Shown: one piece after another, positions 42,573 through 51,862 of the stretch
How the letters are laid out: the number at the start of each line of letters is the position of its first letter
Numbering within the stretch: position 1 is the stretch's first letter
Assembly (NCBI RefSeq): GCF_029784135.1
Contig: NC_073744.1
Span: forward strand, 75,929,935-75,993,934
From: Toxorhynchites rutilus septentrionalis
Lineage: Eukaryota; Arthropoda; Insecta; Diptera; Culicidae
Reading direction: 5' to 3'
Length of the DNA: 64,000 nt
Made by a program: the position numbers and the translations under genes
The notes under the pieces: generated by a model
What the model was told of the DNA's origin: nothing
What the model saw: only the letters and a program-made list of their open reading frames with translations
Database searches by the model: none

Positions 42573-45442
42573 TACTCCCCCGACGAATAGGTAAAAGCTG
42601 CTTTTTCTAATAAAGTGGAATCATTTCGATCATTATCCAAAATAGCTAAAGGTGCTAATTTGTGAATGGGTCGCTTGAAAGTGTCGTACATTTGACTTCT
42701 ACCACAAGCACTAAACTTAGTAAACTCAGGTCCATACAAATTATCCTGTCTCCGATTAGGCACACCAGATAATATACACTTAATTTCCTTCAAGAATTCA
42801 TGATACTGCATTGCACTAATGATATATGATGTTGCTTGGTAATGTTTAAAAACGATAGGATAGCGATTGGGTTCCCGATTCTGTTTGGTGTTACTTGAAT
42901 CCAACAAATATGATATAGTTTTCTTTAGATGATCATACAATTCAACATTTTTGAAAAGCGGAAATTCTTCGTTTATCAATGAGTAATGAAATGGTGATTT
43001 ATGATTGAGTTTGGGAATTAATACCTCAATATCTGGAGGTACATCGATGCTTTCTACGTTATACTCTACTGTTCGCAATAACTGGGAATCATTACACCAT
43101 ATTTCGTTTTTCGCTATCGTACAGTTCCTAACATTGACTATGAAATCTTTATCTTGATGGATTGTTAGTAAGAAGCGCTCGTCATAATGTAACCATTTTT
43201 GCAAGTTCATTCCGCTGGAATTAAGTCCATTTGGTTGTGTTTGAAATATATTCGCTTCTTCCGTATCATTGGAATCAAATAGGGTGTCGTTTATGTAAAA
43301 ATTACCTTCGATGACATTTGCTTGTAATGGATGCTTTTTCTTCCCTTTCATGTTCTTCAGAGGTGATTGAAAAATGGAACGACTCTTCTCATCTTGGTGA
43401 TATGCTTTTGTAAAATGTAGCTTGCAATTTTCTTCTTCAACGGTAGAGTAAGTATTTTCTGACACTCCTATCTCCTGGACTTTTTGTAAATTTTCTCCAA
43501 GAGAATCTGAGCTCACAGTAAGAGCGTGTAGTGTTATTATGTTGTGATTGTAATTATTAAATCGACCACCTACTAGCCATCCTAGTTGTGAGTCTTGAAG
43601 ACTGGGAAGGTTGTCCGCTAGTCTAAGAAAGCCTGGTTTCATCAAATCATGGAACCAATCCATTCCGATAAGTAGGTCTATCTTATTTGATTGATTAAAG
43701 TAGGGATCTGCTAATTGAATTCCTGTGGGTATGTTCCAATTCTCAGTCGTGAAATGAATAGCCGGGATGTTGCCGGTAACCTTTGGCGTGATAAGACAAT
43801 CCAAATTGAACTCAAAATTAGTGCAATGTGATCGAATTTGAACAGAACACTTCTGCTTCACAAACGACCTAACATTACCGATTCCAGCTATGGGAACATT
43901 CACTTCTTCTATGATAAGATTTAAACTATTTTGGAGTGATTGCGAAATGAAACTCACCTGTGAGCCACAATCCAACAGGGCACGGCATTGATGTATTTGC
44001 TTATCTCGATCTAAAACTTTGACTAAAGCAGTGTATAACACCACTTGGCTGACTGGGTTTGACCGTGTATTGGACAGAGCTGATGTTACTGTGGACTGGC
44101 ATGCAGCATTCTCTTCAAAGGTTGTTGTCGGTTCCACTGCGACACTGGTTTGGGAATGTTGTCTTTTATCAACATTGCTCTTCGGTACAGTTCCGTCGCT
44201 ATGAAGCAAGGTGTGATGTTTCCGTTGACATTTGATGCACGTTCTTTTCGATGGACACTCTATTACTCGATGGCCTCGACGTAGGCAGTTAAAACAGCAG
44301 TTCCTTTCCTTAACCTTCAGCAGACGTTGACTCAATGTAGAACTGTTGAATTCCGGACACTTGTAAGATGGATGGATGTTACTGCAGAAATCACATTGAC
44401 TTTGTTGCACTGCAGGAGAATTCGCTGAGTTGAAACGCTGAATCGAAGGTTCTTCCGAGGACGGGTTCGAATAAATGCGCTGCTGCTTGAATTTAATTTC
44501 TTCGGTTGGCTGACATCTTTCCAAAATTGACACTCGATCTTTTAAAAATTGGACTGTTAAGTCAAAATTTGGTAGTTCACCTCGCCGTATGGTCGCCTCC
44601 CAAAGTTTCTTCGTCTCGTCATCAATGGCTTGTGCTAACAGATAAACAGCAATTTGCTCTGAAACACCAGTAAATTCCTGTCCAAGGAACTTTAAATTCT
44701 CTACATGGTTGCTGAAAGTTTCAACTAATTTTTGCAGCTCACTGTAATTTTCTTTCACTATTTTTTGCATGCTTAACAACCCGCGAATATGCAAATCGAT
44801 CAATCGCCGCTTGTTCTCGTATCTCTCCTCTAGCAGTTGCCAGGCTCTGTCGTAGTTTCCTTCGTTTAGCGTCCTGGCGTCAATCAATTTGGCAGCTTCT
44901 CCCACTAGAGCCTTCTCTAGATGATACAGCTTGATGCGAGGAGGCTCATTGCTTCGATCCACTACATCTCGGAACATTATTTTAAACTTCTCCCAGTGCT
45001 CATATCTGCCGTCGAATGTTGGTATGATACGTGGGAGTGATTGCTGAATCACTAATGGCGGCGGATTCATAATGGGTTGTGAAGCAGCTGGTTGTGTTTG
45101 TCGCTCTTGCAACATTTCTAATTTCACTGTCACTTCGTTGTATATTTCCTCAAACTGCACATAACGATTATCAATTTCTTCTTGCTCCGACGCTGGACTT
45201 CCACTCACTATTTGCTGATGATAACCGTCAAAGTCGTTATTCGCTGCTTCAACTCGTTTCATCCACACTTTGACTTGTTGACTGGAAATTTCCTTTTGCT
45301 CCACTTCTGCTTGTTGAAGGAGATGCATGATCCTTGTTATTTTTCCTTGCGCTGCACCGCGGAGCGCAGACAAAGCTTCGATGCTGCTAGCAATTTCTGC
45401 AGTAGCACTGTCGTTTTTCACTGGTGTTCTCTTCGTGGGCAT
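42554..45442 (-). CDS. Gag-protease-remnant polyprotein of BEL copy B (962 aa)
   Basis: A single uninterrupted frame starting MPTKRTPVKNDSATAEIASS. Residues 1-120 are helical and probably coiled-coil. 135-310 is the Gag core (IPTFDGRYEHWEKFKIMFRD, DUF1759-like). Knuckles are at 350-362, 383-396 (CFNCLRRGHRVIEC) and 402-414. A retropepsin with LLDCGSQVSFIS has its active-site aspartate at 491 and IGMDWFHDL near 592-600; the usual D-T/S-G is D-C-G. After residue 650 only remnants remain: the RT entry (VEEENCKLHFTKA), a palm piece with FYINDTLF (715-722) in which the first of the paired aspartates is asparagine, LQKWLHYDERFLL, and the last residues of the integrase C-terminal domain (FKRPIHKLAPL, 922-932). 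All joins are in frame. Gag and perhaps protease could still be made. Confidence 0.93.
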   Translation of the reverse strand: MPTKRTPVKNDSATAEIASSIEALSALRGAAQGKITRIMHLLQQAEVEQKEISSQQVKVWMKRVEAANNDFDGYHQQIVSGSPASEQEEIDNRYVQFEEIYNEVTVKLEMLQERQTQPAASQPIMNPPPLVIQQSLPRIIPTFDGRYEHWEKFKIMFRDVVDRSNEPPRIKLYHLEKALVGEAAKLIDARTLNEGNYDRAWQLLEERYENKRRLIDLHIRGLLSMQKIVKENYSELQKLVETFSNHVENLKFLGQEFTGVSEQIAVYLLAQAIDDETKKLWEATIRRGELPNFDLTVQFLKDRVSILERCQPTEEIKFKQQRIYSNPSSEEPSIQRFNSANSPAVQQSQCDFCSNIHPSYKCPEFNSSTLSQRLLKVKERNCCFNCLRRGHRVIECPSKRTCIKCQRKHHTLLHSDGTVPKSNVDKRQHSQTSVAVEPTTTFEENAACQSTVTSALSNTRSNPVSQVVLYTALVKVLDRDKQIHQCRALLDCGSQVSFISQSLQNSLNLIIEEVNVPIAGIGNVRSFVKQKCSVQIRSHCTNFEFNLDCLITPKVTGNIPAIHFTTENWNIPTGIQLADPYFNQSNKIDLLIGMDWFHDLMKPGFLRLADNLPSLQDSQLGWLVGGRFNNYNHNIITLHALTVSSDSLGENLQKVQEIGVSENTYSTVEEENCKLHFTKAYHQDEKSRSIFQSPLKNMKGKKKHPLQANVIEGNFYINDTLFDSNDTEEANIFQTQPNGLNSSGMNLQKWLHYDERFLLTIHQDKDFIVNVRNCTIAKNEIWCNDSQLLRTVEYNVESIDVPPDIEVLIPKLNHKSPFHYSLINEEFPLFKNVELYDHLKKTISYLLDSSNTKQNREPNRYPIVFKHYQATSYIISAMQYHEFLKEIKCILSGVPNRRQDNLYGPEFTKFSACGRSQMYDTFKRPIHKLAPLAILDNDRNDSTLLEKAAFTYSSGEYVQSHD
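42573..42588 (-). promoter_or_regulatory. Polypurine tract of BEL copy B
   Basis: The minus strand reads ATTCGTCGGGGGAGTA directly before the LTR. The run GGGGGAG is the likely plus-strand primer for reverse transcription. Confidence 0.7.
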
Positions 45443-45582
45443 TTTGTTCGTTGTTTGATTGTTCGTTCACTTCACAAATTGTTCAAATACTCTCACTCAC
45501 TTTAGTCTATTAACGCTTCACTGTTTAAATTCCGTGTTAGATTTCACACTGGTAACTGCTCTTTTTCTCGGAGTCTGCTTCG

Positions 45583-45600
45583 ATCCGGCTCGAAGGACCA
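45583..45600 (-). promoter_or_regulatory. Primer binding site candidate of BEL copy B
   Basis: Eight bases inside the 5' LTR edge the minus strand reads TGGTCCTTCGAGCCGGAT. It starts with the TGG that pairs with a tRNA CCA end. A like sequence is found in copy A (3390-3379). The tRNA cannot be named with certainty. Confidence 0.65.
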
Positions 45601-45608
45601 ATTTCTTA

Positions 45609-46220
45609 TGTGTGGTTCGATGGTGGACTGTATATGATTGGGGAGGAGGCAAAGATGCTCGTGACCTTTCCTCGGTTTAATTGGACAGCTGGTGATGCCT
45701 CACGCATGCGACAATCACAATCGCCGGGAAGTAGCTGGCTGAAAAGCTGCGTGCTGCGAAACTTTCCACTCGCTGATCTACGCTGACGACCACTCTCGTT
45801 GAATCAGCTGCTAGATAGAAACTCTTAAACACTGTGAAATTCAATACACGGAATGTTGTCTTTTATAATACACTTTATTTATATTGCCCTAGCTTAATCT
45901 AAAATTATACTAACTTATTCTAGACTAAAAGAGAAACACTTGTAAAAAAAACTGTTCGAGGTAAAACACTTCTTGAGCCGTCAAAAAAATATAGATGTGA
46001 GAGCGTCTCACTGGCTGAAACGCATAGTTTTATTCAGCGGTAATGCTGCAATAGCGATGGACAGCATTTTTCTTTCTTGTGTTGTTGCCGTTATTGCGCT
46101 ATGTAATGCACGTGCGCTGGTGGAAGGGGAATCAAAGAAAAGGGGCGTTTGTTCCTTATGAACATGTACAGACATGTTTTCTCTTGCGGTTTCTCTTTTC
46201 TTCAGTCGTGAGACTGAACA
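45609..46220 (-). mobile_element. 5' LTR of BEL copy B
   Basis: 612 bp, 43 bp longer than its partner because of a segment at about 46079-46130 (GTGTTGTTGCCGTTATTGCG...). This LTR holds the promoter of the element. The minus strand start of the Gag frame lies 167 bp downstream of it. Confidence 0.92.
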
Positions 46221-46525
46221 GCAGATGTAACGTGATTCATTTTTCAACATCAGTTATCAACCAAAGAAAGCAGTTCTTGCTACCGAGAAAATTCGTTAAT
46301 GCCATCCTGCATACAATGTGTTGTAATTTGAAGCCATTTTTAATTCGGAAACCATGCATGGGTTTGTGAAAACTGAATGATTAATTTAAAAGACCCCAAC
46401 CACCAATAAGTTCAAGAACAAGATAAACAAAATAAATCGGTTTATATTATATGTCATATTATGTCTCTTTAGAATGCATTGGTATTGTGAAAAACTTTCA
46501 ATAACTCTTCTTTGAAAGGTTTAAT

Positions 46526-46843
46526 GGCCCTGAAAAGCGCCGTGTTTTACGGTGGCTGGTTTTGCCACCAAAGCAGTCTGTATAAACAAACTTTTTCCTT
46601 TTTCTACCTGCTTCCGTTTTGCGATTGCGTTTGCCACTCGCTGAAACTAGTTGTTGCCACCGAACCGAATGTGCTCTGTTCTGTTCGGTTTTGCGGGTTT
46701 TTTTTATTTTGTGAGCAGCTTTGCAAGCCAACTCGAGCACTCCGGCGGCCGAAATTCTATAACCGCTATTAGGTATACTGGTGCTCCGGCACCAATCCGT
46801 TGATGCGATGTGATGTGAAACGATGCCACACAACCACACTGAT
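46526..46843 (-). pseudogene. Histone H2A pseudogene, truncated copy
   Basis: On the minus strand the central H2A helices are readable with two frame changes: RIGAGAPVYLIAVIEF, then VLELACKAAHKIKKTRK (compare the H2A motif VLELAGNAARDNKKTR). The N-terminal third is missing. The next 170 bp are not recognisable as H2A, but they end in GGCGCTTTTCAGGGCC (46541-46526), a histone-type 3' stem-loop with one mismatch, at the distance expected for a whole gene. A fuller copy lies about 1.1 kb away (47633-48079). Confidence 0.8.
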
Positions 46844-46849
46844 TTACGA

Positions 46850-47560
46850 TTTGAAAGAGAATGATATATTTAGCGGTACACACTCACAGGATAGAGACAA
46901 ATCAGCAGACTAAGCCAAAGGGGCGAGTCCAACGAGACGAACGAAAGAGCGTTAAAAGGCAGCGATGGCAAAAAAATACATTCATTACGATTTGTTCGCT
47001 CGTTGGATTCACATGCAGGCTAAAAAGGGTCCTTTTCAGGATCACAAAATTATCTTTAATCTAAAGAGTTTATTGTTTTGTTATCACTCGATATCCCCAT
47101 CTTCTTCGGCTAAACCTTCCTGTTTAGCGATTGCGTTTGCCACTCGCCACAGCTTTCACAGTTGGAAAATTTCTTCCCATCCAGCTTGTGACATGTTGTA
47201 CAGTAAATTACATTTAATGCGACGTGCCGAAACACCACTCAGTGTCGCATTGGAGGCGATTTTAACCTGTAATTGAACATTTGCGATGAGAGTGGTACAG
47301 TGTCGACTTTCGATGTGGGGTCATAATTTGGACCTCGAACTTTATGTTTACAAAAATGTCCAACTAAATATGTCGCATTACAGGTCCGCCCAATTAGCTG
47401 AATGTCGAGCTAAATGTAAATTACTGTACTTTCAATCTAGAAGCAATTTAAAAATTGATGAATATTGAATAATCGGGAAAGTCCCCAACCATAAATAAGC
47501 TCAGAACAACTGCCAAATTCACATACTCATCATATACTGGCAAACAAATTATGAAAAAAT
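46850..47560. other. Spacer between the H2A relics
   Basis: Apart from the stem-loop at 47028 it holds CGATTGCGTTTGCCACTCG (47122), a word also present inside both H2A relics (46622 and 47798). No coding frame with a domain is seen. It looks like decayed spacer of a histone repeat unit. Confidence 0.4.
47028..47043 (+). terminator. Histone-type 3' stem-loop on the plus strand
   Basis: GGTCCTTTTCAGGATC folds as a 6-bp stem (with one G-U pair) and a TTTC loop, behind AAAAAG and before ACAAAA, like the replication-dependent histone mRNA end. No histone coding sequence is recognisable upstream on the plus strand. It lies between the two H2A relics and may be the end of another lost histone gene. 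Confidence 0.5.
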
Positions 47561-47632
47561 CAATTTGTGTTTTATTATTATTTTAGAAAGCATTGAACTG
47601 TATTTCGTAAACTCTTTTTTGAAAGGTTTAAT

Positions 47633-48079
47633 GGCCCTGATAAGCGCCGTGTTTTATGGAATTTTAGAAAACTTAGTACTCGTGGTTTTGAAAAAAACCA
47701 TTTCGAACGCCCTCGATGCCGCCTTATTCTGGATTTGCCACCAAAGCAGATTGTATAAAGAACAAACTTTTTTCTTCTGCTACCAGCTGCCGTTTTGCGA
47801 TTGCGTTTGCCACTCGCTGCAACTGCCTGTTGTTGTCTTGATGTCCACCGAACCGAATGTGTTCTGTTCTGAATGCGGGTTTTCTTATCGTCGCGAGCAG
47901 CTTTACCAGCCAACTCGATCACTTCGACGGCCGAAACTATATAACGCCGGCTAGGTGGACTGGTGCACTGGTACTAACGCGCTCGGCCTAGCTACCCTTG
48001 CGGGGAACTCCAGATCAACACGGTTCGAGCGGGATTTTGCCTTTCCCTTCACTTTTCCTCCTTTGCCATGTCCAGACAT
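47633..48079 (-). pseudogene. Histone H2A pseudogene with start codon and stem-loop
   Basis: From ATG at 48079 the minus strand reads MSGHGKGGKVKGKAKSRSNR, unmistakably the H2A N-terminus. After a frame change it reads AERVSTSAPVHLAGVI, a stop, and then VIELAGKAARDDKKTRI. The C-terminal third is replaced or decayed. GGCGCTTATCAGGGCC at 47648-47633 is a histone stem-loop with changes. Upstream (48080-48170), TCATTCTCATTCAAAC resembles a histone cap region and CTTAAAAATCC could be the TATA element, with ATTGG boxes further up. The promoter argues for duplication from a genomic histone cluster, not retrotransposition. Confidence 0.88.
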
Positions 48080-48775
48080 GGCTGCTTGGGTTGGTTTGTT
48101 GAAGTGTTTTGATGCGAACCGATGTGGTGTACGGTTTGAATGAGAATGATCGTTACGGCAGCGGAGCGGGGATTTTTAAGCTGACTGGCTGGCTCGAGAA
48201 TTACGCATGTGTGAGACAGCGACCAATGTTTCGTTCATTTTTTTCTTTTTCCTTTCCAATGGTGCTTCATTCTATTTCGCTGCTGCTCTGGTTGCCCGTT
48301 TTGGTCGGTACGATTTGAGGAGCACAAAATGGACCAATCAAAAATGGGCACATAGTGCATTTGGACAATGCTTGATATTTCACAATTATTCAATTATTTA
48401 TCTCAAGAAAAATGAAATGTTATTCGTTATGATAGATGCGTAGATATATTTCCTATCAATTGATGCCAAAACCATTGCGATCTATTGAGAAATGCTCGAG
48501 TTATAAGCGTTCCAAATCTTGCATTTTTTCCTACTTGTGCAGTGCTTAGATTTCCATTTCACCCCCTATATCTTCCGGTTAGACGTCAAAAGTAGTTACC
48601 CCATCAATGGATGGTTTATTGTCTACCCATCGTGAACTCAAACCAACGAACTTAGACATTTATCAAGTATGCTATATAGGTCCTCGCATTAGTATTAGTA
48701 AATAGCGCACACACACTGCACGCTAGTTTATTCGTATAAGTAATCTAATAAAAGTAAAATCTAACTCACCTGTAT
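48080..48775. other. Relic histone promoter region and unassigned sequence
   Basis: 48080-48360 contains the presumed H2A upstream region (CCAAT words near 48220 and 48333). From 48360 to 48775 nothing is recognised. Confidence 0.4.
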
Positions 48776-49082
48776 CGTATGTGAAACCACGTTGAACTCA
48801 AACATCGATGCATGCATACATGATACATGAGAGAGAGAGGAACGAATTCGTTTTGGGGGAAGTCACTTCAAATACAATGAAGACAATTTGACTGGGAAGA
48901 ATAAAATGATATAGTCGAATCGGTAGAGGGAGATACCTACTAAACGCCCGACTGACTGTTTAGTCGTTTTGGCGGAGAAACTGCGTGAAGAAGCCAAAAG
49001 TCATTTTCAACTGAATACGGATATAGTCAGTCAGATAGTCAGCTGACTATCCTCAGTTGACTATGACTATGCCGAGCCCTGA
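48776..49082 (+). repeat. Dispersed repeat with short (GA)n, copy of 63091-63610
   Basis: From CGTATGTGAAACCACG to GACTATGCCGAGCCCTGA it matches 63091-63610 closely in the same orientation. The difference in length is almost wholly the GA run: 12 bp here (48830-48841), about 225 bp there. The end region is full of AGTCAG/CTGACT palindromes. Class unknown. Confidence 0.8.
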
Positions 49083-49760
49083 TGTAAACATGTCGTTGTA
49101 TTGTAGTTTGCGTTGATAACATACCTAAATCTCACGGCTCGTTAAAGGGTTAAAGAAACGAATGAAAACTTGTAACAATAATTCGAAAGTATTATGAGTA
49201 TATTTATATATATACTATGTGGACACCAGATATCCGGCAAGCTTCGGAGGCCGGATACTCGGCTCTTCATTTGCAAATACGAAGTTGAGAGAAACTTCAT
49301 GGACTATATTTTAGTAAGAAATGTAGTGCGAATTATCCGCTGAAGCTAGTTTTTATAGTAATTCTATAGAGGTTCCCGGAATTCGTCAGTGTGTGATCTT
49401 TTATTTTGGCCATGGCTCCCACATTATCTGACCACTGATATACATGAACTCACAGATGGATAGTTGCATTGTTTCTGTATTGATAAAACTAAGTTTTCAA
49501 TCATCAATTTAAATGTTTTACAACTGTATTCTATGCGAAAAAAAATTAGAGTACTGGGTCAATTGATTAAAGTTTGACCACTAGTGGTGATGTATCATCT
49601 TACGCAAGCAAATGTAAATATCAATTCCTAGAAATTGACGAAATTCCAATACTTTGAAAAGTTGTAACTTTTCAAAAAAAGCTAATACAACAAATTTATG
49701 TTACACGACTAACTGTTCTCGAGATAGAACAAAATCTATAGAAAATAGTATTCGATGAAA
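49083..49760. other. Unassigned, with a short palindrome
   Basis: TGACCACTAGTGGTGA at 49576 is palindromic over ACCACTAGTGGT. No gene is seen. Confidence 0.4.
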
Positions 49761-49893
49761 AAAACCATATGTGTAATATCATGAAATCTCAACCATTATG
49801 GAATCGGGCTATGAACATTAGGGTGGCACACCCTAATGTTCATAGCCCGATTCCATAATGGTTGAGATTTCATGATATTACACATATGGTTTT
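49761..49893. repeat. Perfect inverted repeat, two 65-bp arms, 3-bp spacer
   Basis: The left arm 49761-49825 and right arm 49829-49893 are exact reverse complements, separated by GCA. The arms meet at CATTAGGGTG/CACCCTAATG. The same CACCCTAATG end closes the repeat copy at 51862, so the arms are two head-to-head terminal pieces of that repeat family. Confidence 0.95.
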
Positions 49894-50530
49894 GGTCATG
49901 TCATGGTCATGTCAAATTTCAATAACCGACCATGTACATTTTGTTTATTGGCATAAAAAATGATCTGTGCAAAGTTTCAGCTCGATCGGACATGATTTAG
50001 GGGTGCCTCAAAGCGCTCAAAGTTTTGATTTTTTGGTCCTCGAAAATCTTCCAAGGGAAGAGTAAAGGAAATTTGGAAAATCGTTTTTTTTTCGATGCCA
50101 AATGACAAAAATACATGAAACGTCGAGATTTGGTGTCATCTCGAAAAAAATTTTTTGGCCTAAAATCGACCTTTGGGACTTAGCCTGAGAAGCAATGAAG
50201 GTATGGGAAAAAATTATCGAATTGAAAGAACCTACCATGTACATTTTTTTATTGATCAAAAAAAATGACCTGTGCAAAATTACAGCTCAATCGGACATGA
50301 TTCAGGGGTGCCTTAAAGCACTCAAAGTTTTGTTTTTTTCATTCTCGAAAATCTTCAGGCTAAGTCCCAAAAGGTCGATTTTCGGCCAACATTTTTTTTT
50401 TTCGAGATGACACCCGATCTCGACGTTTCATGCATTTTTATGTCATTTGGCATCGAAAAAAAATCGATTTTCAAAATTTCCTTTACTCCCTCATTGGAAG
50501 ATTTTCGAGGATCAAAAACTATGGTTGGGT
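49894..50530. repeat. Foldback repeat cluster
   Basis: The block 50010-50190 (from CAAAGTTTTGATTTTTTGGT to GGGACTTAGCCTGAGAAG) returns as its complement at 50352-50522 with scattered changes. Between and before are two direct units with TACATTTT...ATGACCTGTGCAAA...CGGACATGATT...GGGGTGCCT (49930-50035 and 50200-50335). No coding capacity. Related pieces are at 51700-51862 (inverted) and 58290-58690 (diverged). Confidence 0.85.
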
Positions 50531-50944
50531 TATACCTATGATATAACCGCAAGGTTGACGAAGGACTGCCGTTGACTTAGTAATCATTTGTGTTTCTTCA
50601 ATTAGCAATAATCGCTCCTCATTGTCATTGGGTACGATATCGCCGCTGCACAGAGCTTGTGTGTATTGATTAAGTTATCGATTAAACTAGTGAATGAATG
50701 AAACAATTTACGAATTCAATTGCAAACAAATCCCAATTTAGGACAATTAATGCATTATGGTAGTAGTTATCGCAGCAAATAGTCATCAACATTTTGCCTA
50801 GTCATCGAACGGTATGCGTAGAAATTTAGTGAGCTGGTGACATGAAGGATATCTTCCAATGTAGTCTTGAATAACCGAGCCAAAACGTTACATTTGTACC
50901 TGCTTTTGTAGACCGTGTTAGCAAAATGAATTCCGGAGAGTAAG
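50531..50944. other. Unassigned sequence before the 110-bp satellite
   Basis: No recognised feature. It may belong to the same element as the tandem array, since minus-strand frames run across both without domains. Confidence 0.35.
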
Positions 50945-51365
50945 AATGCATGGGGGTATGAAAGTACTGCCGACTTGCATGTATCTGCAAGGCCGATTTT
51001 CCCAACTTCTTGGTTTCGGAATCTGTATTGGGAAAACATAATCCGGTTTGCAAAAATGCAAGCGAGTACAAAAGTACCCACAACTCGCACCCATTTTGCA
51101 ATGCCGATTTCCCCAGGCTCCATGGTTTTAAAGTCTGTGTTAGGGAAACATTCCGATTTGTATAAACGCAAGCGAGTGCAAAACTACCCGCAGCTTGCAT
51201 CTATTTTGCAATGACGATTTCTCTAGGCTCCATGGGTTTGAAATCTGTGTTAGGGAAACATTCCAATTTGCAGAAACGTAAGCGAGTACAAAGGTACCCA
51301 CAGCTTGCATCTATTTTGTAATTCCGATTTCTCCTGGCTCTATGGTCTGTGTTAGGGAAACATCC
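50945..51365 (+). repeat. Tandem array, four units of 110 bp
   Basis: Units start at 50945, 51055, 51165 and 51275 with AAYGCAAGCGAGTACAAAA and contain CTTGCATCTATTTTGCAATG and GTCTGTGTTAGGGAAACATT. Spacing is exactly 110 bp; the last unit is shortened. Units 2-4 are more alike than unit 1. Minus-strand frames of 124-134 codons are only translations of the array. Confidence 0.9.
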
Positions 51366-51677
51366 ATCCATTCCAGCGATCGTACTTCAATCGTTGCGCA
51401 ATCATAACTGAATGGATTTCCGAGCGGCACTCGCTTATATACCGATTGGTGTGATTTCAATAGCCTGTTTTGAAAGCTATTTTAGTGCTATTGAAACAAG
51501 TTTTTGGATCAAAAGTAACAAGCACATAACGCGTAGACATTTTATCTTTAGAATGAAGTGTTTAGCATACCATTTCGTTCAGTTCTTTAGGAGGTATTAT
51601 CGCTCAAAATCTCGTTGGTCCGGCGTAACCCTTTCATTTTTGAAACTTTGAACTTACACCCCAGTATAGAAATGAAA
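51366..51677. other. Unassigned sequence after the satellite
   Basis: A 79-codon plus-strand frame from 51412 has no recognised domain. Nothing else is seen. Confidence 0.35.
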
Positions 51678-51862
51678 GACGTAGTCCTACGTCAAAAATC
51701 TAAACTTTGAGCGCTTTGAGGCACCCCTAAATCATGTCCGATCGAGCTGAAACTTTGCACAGATCATTTTTTTGGGCCAATAAACAAAATGTAAATGGTA
51801 GGTTTCTGAAATTCGATGATGAAATTTTTCCCATACATCCATTGCCACCCTAATGAACATCT
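51678..51862 (-). repeat. Inverted copy of the 49.9-kb repeat, with palindromic edge
   Basis: Starts at GACGTAGTCCTACGTC (51678), then the complement of the unit CAAAGTTTCAGCTCGATCGG...GGGGTGCCTCAAAGCGCTCA seen at 49970-50030, and ends CCACCCTAATGAACATCTAT. This shows the two ends of the family: GACGTAG...CTACGTC and CATTAGGGTG. Confidence 0.75.

Larger units (their letters stand above)
42004..46220 (-). mobile_element. Complete non-autonomous BEL/Pao element (copy B)
   Basis: Two LTRs in direct orientation (42004-42572 and 45609-46220), 5-bp target duplication GCAGA (41999-42003, 46221-46225), primer-binding-site candidate, polypurine tract and one 962-codon frame. The LTRs start TGTGTGG and end TGAACA on the plus strand, and differ by about three substitutions plus one indel. 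The insertion is therefore recent. Full BEL/Pao elements encode about twice as much protein; here most of RT, RNase H and integrase is absent, yet the frame is kept. It could move only with enzymes from a relative. Confidence 0.95.

Noticed and set aside
48109..48170. A histone H4 C-terminus on the plus strand (DVVYGLNENDRYGSG)
   Set aside because: The likeness to DVVYALKRQGRTLYG is short, and the stretch lies exactly where the H2A 5' UTR and promoter are expected on the other strand.
50767..51200. Minus-strand frames of 124 and 134 codons
   Set aside because: They run along the 110-bp tandem array and repeat the same words; not a protein family.
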